This document shows positions 59,577-64,000 of a DNA stretch of 64,000 bases, in pieces (the stretch's first letter is position 1; every line of letters starts with the position of its first letter). A model generated the notes under the pieces. It made no database searches and was not told where the DNA came from. It saw only the letters and a list, made by a program, of their open reading frames with translations. Source of the stretch: CAYRNY01 sp964425755 (GTDB lineage Bacteria; Chloroflexota; Anaerolineae; Aggregatilineales; Aggregatilineaceae); NCBI GenBank assembly GCA_964425755.1, contig CAYRNY010000015.1, positions 82,291-146,290 on the forward strand. The letters are read 5' to 3'. The translations under genes and the position numbers were made by a program.

Positions 59577-60110
59577 TCACTCCACGATCTCGCCCTCTAA
59601 CACCTCTGCCGACGGCCCCGGGTTGAGCTGCGGCAGGTTGCCCGTGCTCTGGATGTAGTCCGCGACTGTGTACACCTGCCCCCCGTTCCGCGCCACGATC
59701 ATGAACGGGATCAGCACGTCGCTGCCCGGCGAGAACACCCGCGCGGTGACGGCGCTCTTGAGCCAGTCGCGCACGTTGAGCAGCGCCTGCAGTCGCGCCT
59801 GCTTGACCTTGACGTCCGTTGGCTGGCCCCGCATCGGTAGCCCGGCCACGCGGATCAATCCCTGGCCGCCGCCGTAGCTGAACGTGATGTTGTAGCCGTA
59901 GCGCCGCGCGTCGCCGGTCCCGAAGTACCCCTCCTGGAACATCACGCCGCCGGCACCCAGTTTCGCCAGCTCGGTAATGACCTCAGTTTGTGCCTCTTGA
60001 ATCGTCTTGCGCGACCGGTAGTGCGGCGCAAAGTCCGCCCGCGCGTTCTCCAGGTACGGCACCTGGATCGCGCCGTGCTCCTCAGTCGGCGTAAACGTGA
60101 ACTCCTGCAT
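59577..60110 (-). CDS. Hypothetical early phage protein
   Basis: A 177-aa protein starting at the ATG at 60110, overlapping the upstream stop. Key stretches are RSRKTIQEAQTEVITELAKL, GVMFQEGYFGTGDARRYGYN and LLNVRDWLKSAVTARVFSPG. It is soluble, alpha/beta and lies in the replication module. I cannot assign a function. Confidence 0.6.
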   Translation of the reverse strand: MQEFTFTPTEEHGAIQVPYLENARADFAPHYRSRKTIQEAQTEVITELAKLGAGGVMFQEGYFGTGDARRYGYNITFSYGGGQGLIRVAGLPMRGQPTDVKVKQARLQALLNVRDWLKSAVTARVFSPGSDVLIPFMIVARNGGQVYTVADYIQSTGNLPQLNPGPSAEVLEGEIVE

Positions 60111-60373
60111 CACCCTGCTGTCCTTTCCACTACCGCGCGCCGCAGTTCCTCAGCGCGCTTGTCCGTGTAAAACCGCTCAAACGTCGCCCGCACGCGCGGC
60201 ATGCGCGTCGATAGCGCTCCCGCCACCACCCGCGCCGGGATCCCGTGCGCCCACCAGATCCGCAGCCACGACTCCGGCACCGGCGCGTCGGCCAGCGGGC
60301 GACCCGTGTACTCGCGCAATCGCAAATCCACGACCACGCACCAGATCCGAAACTCAGGCGGTGGGAACGTCAC
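60110..60373 (-). CDS. Hypothetical early phage protein
   Basis: An 87-aa protein starting with GTG at 60373 (GTGA overlap). It has TFPPPEFRIWCVVVDLRLRE and a helical C-terminal half rich in Arg. No family is recognised. Confidence 0.5.
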   Translation of the reverse strand: MTFPPPEFRIWCVVVDLRLREYTGRPLADAPVPESWLRIWWAHGIPARVVAGALSTRMPRVRATFERFYTDKRAEELRRAVVERTAG

Positions 60374-60813
60374 GCTCCCACCTCCGCGTACAACGGCGCG
60401 AACAGCGGTCCCCACTCGTCAAGCGCCCGCTGCCGCGCGACCGCCTGTTCGGCCAGCTCACGCAGTTCGGGCGACCCCGCATCAAACGCCGGTTCCAGGC
60501 CGCACGCCGCGCGGTGCAGCCAGCGCAATATCGCCAGCCCCCACGCCGCCGCCTCGATCCACTCGTCCTCGGATGCCGGCAGCTCGTGCCAGTGGCCGAG
60601 CGCGATCAGCTCTCCCGTCACACGCGGCGCGAGCAGTTCGAGCCGGTGTTCCGGCACGCGCGCCAGGGCACGCAGCGCCCAGGCCTCGATCACGCTGTCG
60701 CGCCACGCGACCCAAGCTGTAAACGCCGCTGCCAGGACGCGCTCGACGGTCACATCCTGCCCGCTCTCCCGCACGGTGGCGATTGCCGTGTCGATGAAAC
60801 GCTCCGCCGTCAT
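60370..60813 (-). CDS. Hypothetical early phage protein
   Basis: A 147-aa helical protein starting at the ATG at 60813, which overlaps the upstream stop as ATGA. It contains VERVLAAAFTAWVAWRDSVI and a Leu/Ala-rich helical middle. No motif I can assign. Confidence 0.5.
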   Translation of the reverse strand: MTAERFIDTAIATVRESGQDVTVERVLAAAFTAWVAWRDSVIEAWALRALARVPEHRLELLAPRVTGELIALGHWHELPASEDEWIEAAAWGLAILRWLHRAACGLEPAFDAGSPELRELAEQAVARQRALDEWGPLFAPLYAEVGA

Positions 60814-61082
60814 CGCCAATGCTCCCGGATCGCAGCTTGGGCAATGGGCGTCAACCGCACGCTGCGCGCGATCGTTTTGCCGTCCGGATGCGCGGCCCAC
60901 CACACCAGGCCGTCTTCGCGCAGGCTGCGCAGGTGCAGCGCCACCGTCGAGTTGCTCGCCAGCCCGACGCCGTCGGCGATCTCCCGCGTGGTGGGGCCGA
61001 ACTGTCGCTCGCGCCAGAAACGTGCGATGAACAACAACACGCGCTCGCGCGTCAACTCGCCTCTAGGCATGCCCGTTGCCAT
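60810..61082 (-). CDS. LexA-like winged-helix protein
   Basis: The 90-aa protein consists of a LexA-type DNA-binding domain: LLFIARFWRERQFGPTTREI, then ADGVGLASNSTVALHLRSLR and EDGLVWWAAHPDGKTI. It has no peptidase domain. It overlaps the replication gene by 20 bases. It may regulate the replication module. Confidence 0.72.
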   Translation of the reverse strand: MATGMPRGELTRERVLLFIARFWRERQFGPTTREIADGVGLASNSTVALHLRSLREDGLVWWAAHPDGKTIARSVRLTPIAQAAIREHWR

Positions 61083-61935
61083 TGCTGCCTCCCTTGTAGA
61101 ACACGCGCGGGTCCCAGCCCGCCGCTTCCAGCGCGTCCAGGTCCAGTTCCGGATTCTTGCCGCCTAGCTTTTCCCGCGCCGCTCTGACGTACTCTGGCGC
61201 CGGTGACGCCGTCCCGCGCTCCAGCATCGCCCGCATCAGCCCGACCGGGTTCTGCACGCCGCCGGCTTGTGTCGCGTGCAGGATCGCCGCGACCACGTGC
61301 TCCGGGTCGTGCCGCATCCAGCGCCGCCAGATGTTTTTGGCGATGCGGTGCTGCTCGAACAGCTCCCGCTCCACCGCGCACGGGTCACGCGCCGGCGCGC
61401 CCTGTTGTTGTTGATCCGGATCAGGATCTGTTTTTTTACCAACAACAACAGTATTGGATCGGGTGATCGTTTGATCAGGGGGGGGTGAATCTTTGTTCAG
61501 GGGTCCCCTGATCGTTTGTTCAGGGGTACCCCTGATCGTTTGTTCAGGGGTGTCTGATTCTTCACCCCTGATCGTTTCTTCAGGGGTACCCGTGATCGCA
61601 CGTGCAGGGGTGGCGGGCAATTCGGCCCCACTAAACAGGTCCCCGATCATCTTCTCGGCGGACGCCTGGTCCTCTGGCGTCTGGCCGAGCGCGACTACAT
61701 ACACATTGTGCATGCCCTGACGGCGGTAGATCGCTAGCTCGCCGGACGATTCAAGCCGTTCTAGGTGGTTATATACCGCCCGCTCGCCGATGCGCGCCAT
61801 CCGCGCCAGTGTCTCCACACCCGGCCACCCCACGCCGTTGGCGTGCGCTTGGTCCGCGATTGCCAGCAGCACCGTGAGCGTCGTGCCCCGGTGCTCGCTG
61901 TGCTCCCATACCCTACTGGTTATCTTGGTGCTCAT
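61063..61935 (-). CDS. Replication initiator-like protein with internal iterons
   Basis: The 290-aa protein has an N-terminal winged helix (TVLLAIADQAHANGVGWPGV, ETLARMARIGERAVYNHLER), a low-complexity middle with repeats of TPEQTIRG encoded by direct DNA repeats, and a C-terminal helical domain (RELFEQHRIAKNIWRRWMRH). This arrangement mirrors lambda O: an N-terminal origin-binding domain with iterons inside its own gene. It is the first gene of the leftward operon. The C-terminus may load helicase. Confidence 0.68.
   Translation of the reverse strand: MSTKITSRVWEHSEHRGTTLTVLLAIADQAHANGVGWPGVETLARMARIGERAVYNHLERLESSGELAIYRRQGMHNVYVVALGQTPEDQASAEKMIGDLFSGAELPATPARAITGTPEETIRGEESDTPEQTIRGTPEQTIRGPLNKDSPPPDQTITRSNTVVVGKKTDPDPDQQQQGAPARDPCAVERELFEQHRIAKNIWRRWMRHDPEHVVAAILHATQAGGVQNPVGLMRAMLERGTASPAPEYVRAAREKLGGKNPELDLDALEAAGWDPRVFYKGGSNGNGHA
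61403..61450. repeat. Inverted repeat enclosing an AT-rich stretch next to the iterons
   Basis: TGTTGTTGTTG (61403-61413) and CAACAACAACA (61440-61450) are perfect 11-bp arms around 26 bases that contain a GATCCGGATC palindrome and a run of seven T. A plausible unwinding element. Confidence 0.6.
61460..61611. repeat. Six iterons, candidate replication origin
   Basis: Direct repeats with the core TGATCGTTTGTTCAGGGG start at 61460, 61482, 61505, 61529, 61565 and 61589, mostly 22-24 bases apart. Copies 3 and 4 are identical; the others differ at a few bases. They lie in the middle of the initiator-like gene. Confidence 0.72.
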
Positions 61936-61944
61936 TCAACCCTT

Positions 61945-61973
61945 CCCAAAAACAAAACAGGCTGTGCTACAAT
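61945..61973 (+). promoter_or_regulatory. Integrase promoter
   Basis: TACAAT at 61968-61973 is preceded by TGC, an extended -10 that resembles the promoter at 14971. A good -35 is not clear. The integrase ATG follows at 62017 with AGGAG. Confidence 0.45.
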
Positions 61974-62016
61974 TCTCTCACTGCACGTTACCCGCTACTT
62001 TTCAGGAGTTGCTACG

Positions 62017-62973
62017 ATGGACCTACGTTCCGCCCTTGACCTTTTCCTCTCGCTCCCGTACGCCCGCTCGACCCGCGAGGTATATCGCAAGTTGCTAACC
62101 CGATTCGTCATAGAGATCGGCCCCGGTCGCCCCCTGGAGCTGATCCGTCCCGAAGATGTGAACGACTACATCAACCGCCTGGGCGATCGCACTGTGAAGT
62201 ACTCAGAGCACCCCACCAGGGCAGTGAGCCGCGAGCCGCTGTCACCGGCCACCGTGCACAACCATTCCAAGACGATCCGCCGCTTCTTCAACTGGTGCAT
62301 CGCGCAGGGCTACCTGGACCTGTCGCCTGCGCGATTCCTGGCTACCTCTTACCATCGGGTACCCCTTGGCGACGGCAAAGCCGCCACCGATGCCGAAGTC
62401 CGCGCCGTGCTCCAGGTCGCGCGCCGCAAGCCCCGCGACTGGGCGATCATGTTGCTGCTGATCGAGTCCGGCGCGCGAGCTGGCGAGATCGCGGGTCTGA
62501 AGATCCGCGACCTGCACCTATCCGAGCAATACGCAATGGTTGACGGCAAAGGGGCCAAGCGCCGTGAGATTTATTTCGCACACGACGCCGCCGACGCCTT
62601 GCGCCGCTGGCTGGCCGTGCGCCCCGAAGTCGATCATGACTACGTCTTCACCTCGACACACGGGGGCGGCAAGCTAAATCCGCAATCGATCAGCCAGCTC
62701 ACCCGCCGTCTGTGCGAACGGGCCGGGCTGGAGCGCCGCCTCGGTGCGCATGCCTTCAGGCACTACGTCGGCGTCAAACTCGCCCGCGAGCGAGTGCCGC
62801 TGCCGGTCATCCAGACCTGGCTCGGGCATAGCGATCCCAACACAACCATGCAGTATTTACGCTCGCTCGATCGCGACGATATCCGGGCCACTGGCCGCTT
62901 GCTGGCCGTCACGCCAAACGATGAGGATATCATCGCCCGCTTCCGCCAAGGTCGCCGCAAAAATATCGGCTGA
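62017..62973 (+). CDS. int: Tyrosine recombinase/phage integrase
   Basis: The 318-aa integrase starts at the ATG at 62017 after CAGGAGTT; an in-frame extension to 61765 has no such site and overlaps the divergent gene. An N-terminal SAM-like core-binding domain (YARSTREVYRKLLTRFVIEI) precedes the catalytic domain with Arg154 (GARAGEI), Lys181, His245 and Arg248 (HAFR), His271 (LGHSD) and the nucleophile Tyr280 (MQYLRS). All catalytic residues are present. It lies 20 bases from the attR core, the usual arrangement, and its 3' end overlaps the altered vapC end in antisense. Confidence 0.93.
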   Translation: MDLRSALDLFLSLPYARSTREVYRKLLTRFVIEIGPGRPLELIRPEDVNDYINRLGDRTVKYSEHPTRAVSREPLSPATVHNHSKTIRRFFNWCIAQGYLDLSPARFLATSYHRVPLGDGKAATDAEVRAVLQVARRKPRDWAIMLLLIESGARAGEIAGLKIRDLHLSEQYAMVDGKGAKRREIYFAHDAADALRRWLAVRPEVDHDYVFTSTHGGGKLNPQSISQLTRRLCERAGLERRLGAHAFRHYVGVKLARERVPLPVIQTWLGHSDPNTTMQYLRSLDRDDIRATGRLLAVTPNDEDIIARFRQGRRKNIG

Positions 62974-63370
62974 TCCATTTTCTGGATTGGAACCCTGGAC
63001 GTTCCGAGACTTCTGGTGGATCAATAAGGTGCTTGCGATCGTATGTTATAAGGAAGTCTACGTTCGCTTTCAGGGCAGCGGCGATCACAGCAGCGTCTTT
63101 GAGCGCGGTGTACTGGGCTGCTTCCAGCACCTCCTCGCGTGTAGGAGCGGGAGCGCGCGTAAACAGGTCAGTTTCGAGAAGCGTCAGAAGGTAATCCGTT
63201 TTCTCTGGAGCTTTGCTGGCGAGATTGCGCTGCACTTCCAGGAGCACAAACTGGCTGACCACCAACTCGATGCGTCCATTTAATGCCAGTCGCATCAGAC
63301 CACGGGCTGCCCCGGTTGAAGAGTATGCGGCGGCAAACAACACACTGGCATCGACAAAAGCACTAACCAT
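62930..63370 (-). CDS. vapC: VapC toxin (PIN domain), C-terminus replaced by prophage sequence
   Basis: The 146-aa frame has the PIN acidic residues Asp7 (VDAS), Glu45, Asp92 and Asp111 (TYDRKHL) of an RNase toxin. From codon 127, just after the attachment core, the sequence changes to FQSRKWISRYFCGDLGGSGR, encoded by prophage DNA overlapping the integrase gene. The original end, LRIVTPDVAIQAL and following residues, lies at 14646-14732. All catalytic residues remain, but the last strand is altered, so activity is uncertain. Confidence 0.85.
   Translation of the reverse strand: MVSAFVDASVLFAAAYSSTGAARGLMRLALNGRIELVVSQFVLLEVQRNLASKAPEKTDYLLTLLETDLFTRAPAPTREEVLEAAQYTALKDAAVIAAALKANVDFLITYDRKHLIDPPEVSERPGFQSRKWISRYFCGDLGGSGR
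62993..63003 (+). other. attR core
   Basis: CCCTGGACGTT, direct repeat of 14724-14734, located 20 bases after the integrase stop and at codons 123-126 of vapC. Confidence 0.75.
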
Positions 63371-63668
63371 TTGATGGATCGTCTATGCCGTAGAGTTCTT
63401 TAAGGAGGTCACCGCGGATTTCCCGCCCGCTCTCCAGTAGTTCCTCCAGCGTCACTCCTTTCTCTTTGAGGGCCTTGCCGATCTCGTCAAGCGCTTCCAT
63501 TGCCAACAGTGCCTGAGGTACAACCATCAGGCCCTGATCGGTTTCCACAAACGAGACCACGTCCCCCTTTTTAAGGCCGTACTTCTCCCGCCACTCGATT
63601 GGCAAAGTGACTTGTCCGTTCTCCTGGATGGTATATGTTCGCCTCAACTGTGCTACTCCTAAACTCAT
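63363..63668 (-). CDS. vapB: VapB antitoxin (AbrB/SpoVT type)
   Basis: The 101-aa antitoxin has an N-terminal swapped-hairpin AbrB domain (YTIQENGQVTLPIEWREKYG, then LKKGDVVSFVETDQGLMVVP) and a helical C-terminal tail that would wrap the toxin. It overlaps vapC by eight bases. An operator palindrome covers its start codon and a good promoter lies directly upstream, so the pair should be self-regulated. Confidence 0.87.
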   Translation of the reverse strand: MSLGVAQLRRTYTIQENGQVTLPIEWREKYGLKKGDVVSFVETDQGLMVVPQALLAMEALDEIGKALKEKGVTLEELLESGREIRGDLLKELYGIDDPSNG

Positions 63669-63677
63669 AATTTATGA
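63665..63677. promoter_or_regulatory. vapBC operator palindrome
   Basis: TCATAA, T, TTATGA is a perfect 13-bp palindrome overlapping the vapB start codon and just downstream of the promoter; typical for antitoxin autoregulation. Confidence 0.6.
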
Positions 63678-63685
63678 TTTCCATC

Positions 63686-63715
63686 ATTATCTCATGTGCG
63701 CCTGGTGCAAGTCAA
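63686..63715 (-). promoter_or_regulatory. vapBC promoter
   Basis: On the minus strand TTGACT (63715-63710) and GATAAT (63691-63686) are 18 bases apart, leaving a very short leader before the ATG at 63668. Confidence 0.6.
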
Positions 63716-63744
63716 ATGTTGAAGGCGTGCAGCAGCGGCAATCC

Positions 63745-63774
63745 TTGACAGGGCGAAACTCGGTTTGCTATGGT
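63745..63774 (+). promoter_or_regulatory. Promoter of the exported NHL-like gene
   Basis: TTGACA (63745-63750), an 18-base spacer and TATGGT (63769-63774) preceded by TGC. The start codon at 63784 is only about 10 bases later, so the mRNA would be nearly leaderless. Confidence 0.5.
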
Positions 63775-63783
63775 GAAGCTGTA

Positions 63784-63993
63784 ATGCAAAAAAGAGTTTG
63801 GCTTCCGATCAAAATCATTTCACTTCTGGCGTTTCTTCTTCTGACCTTTCCCCGCCCTACTTCAGCCTACTACACCAACATGCCAGCCTCGGTTGTGGTG
63901 GGTCAGCCAGATTTTACGAACAATTCTTCTGGTGTGGCTCAAGATAAATTCAGTAGACCGCAATCAAGCGGTAGCCGGAACGATGATTTCTAA
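63784..63993 (+). CDS. Exported NHL-repeat-like protein, 5' part, probably frameshifted
   Basis: The frame encodes a signal peptide (MQKRVWLPIKIISLLAFLLL, cleavage near PTSA-YY) and then MPASVVVGQPDFTNNSSGVA, the usual start of NHL-type beta-propellers. It ends at a TAA at 63991-63993 after 69 residues, but in another frame NQAVAGTMISNEN continues the expected V-A-x-x-G-T pattern. A one- or two-base indel near 63950-63960 is likely, real or sequencing-related. The rest lies beyond the window. Confidence 0.6.
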   Translation: MQKRVWLPIKIISLLAFLLLTFPRPTSAYYTNMPASVVVGQPDFTNNSSGVAQDKFSRPQSSGSRNDDF

Positions 63994-64000
63994 CGAAAAC

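Larger units (their letters stand above)
14724..63003. mobile_element. Integrated temperate siphovirus prophage (48.3 kb)
   Basis: The element is bounded by direct repeats of an 11-bp core inside a split vapC gene. It has a tyrosine integrase at the right end, an XRE repressor switch near the left end, and one long leftward run covering replication, terminase, HK97-fold capsid, long-tail morphogenesis and lysis. Host-type genes lie on both sides. All structural modules needed for a long-tailed phage are recognisable and intact. A 24-bp palindrome occurs 13 times inside it and not outside. Confidence 0.88.

Noticed and set aside
61460..61611. CRISPR-like spacing of the 23-24 bp repeats
   Set aside because: There are no spacers of constant length between the copies, the repeats are within a reading frame, and no cas genes are present.
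61765..62016. N-terminal extension of the integrase
   Set aside because: The extension lies antisense in the initiator gene; the ATG at 62017 has a good ribosome-binding site and fits integrase length.

Overview
The window is GC-rich, densely coded DNA that looks like a chromosome segment of an environmental bacterium. Chloroflexota is my best guess, from the mix of NHL-repeat-like protein, GDP-mannose 3,5-epimerase-like enzyme, vapBC pair and serine recombinase, but no sequence feature proves it. Three blocks are present: a surface-polysaccharide locus (about 0.9-10.5 kb), a short recombinase region (10.6-14.5 kb), and a 48.3-kb prophage (14,724-63,003) inserted in the 3' end of a vapC toxin gene. 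A cyclic nucleotide-binding protein enters at the left edge and an exported NHL-like protein leaves at the right edge.

The polysaccharide block holds four family-2 glycosyltransferases, a CgeB-like glycosyltransferase, an SDR epimerase close to GDP-mannose 3,5-epimerase, an ABC exporter pair (Wzm/Wzt type, Wzt with a C-terminal cargo domain) and a methyltransferase. Together they would assemble, modify and export an O-antigen-like glycan. A strong bidirectional terminator separates the first operon from the epimerase. Next comes a 749-aa large serine recombinase with two Myb/SANT-like repeats at its C-terminus, a small overlapping upstream ORF, two unknown divergent genes and an excisionase-like HTH protein.

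The prophage is a temperate siphovirus. Its attachment core CCCTGGACGTT occurs as a direct repeat at both ends, and the last 28 codons of vapC are left stranded beyond the left end. From the left: a possible small RNA, two membrane proteins, an XRE repressor with divergent promoters that carry shared operator half-sites, then a rightward block with a 719-aa ParB-like multi-HTH protein and many small unknown proteins (17.1-25.0 kb). Everything from 61.9 down to 25.1 kb is transcribed leftwards: a replication initiator-like gene with internal iterons, HTH and early proteins, a DEDD exonuclease, a PD-(D/E)XK protein, ParA, a ParB-like protein, a polymerase-X-like nucleotidyltransferase, a ParB-methyltransferase fusion, terminase, a portal-MuF-2H phosphoesterase fusion, a ChaB-protease-capsid fusion, head-tail and tail genes with a lambda G/GT-type -1 frameshift site, tape measure, tail hub, a fibre containing a perfect 1,167-bp tandem duplication, and a lysis/membrane group. 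A tyrosine integrase closes the right end.

The most unusual signal is a family of 13 copies of a 24-bp palindrome (arm CAGGTGTNACA, two-base centre, mirrored arm). They are found only inside the prophage, between genes and inside genes. All coding copies are in the same frame and encode a G-V-T-N-V-T-P-like peptide in protein linkers. With parA and parB-like genes on the same element, the best hypothesis is a set of dispersed protein-binding sites, perhaps centromeres as in phage N15. A mobile palindromic repeat is the main alternative.
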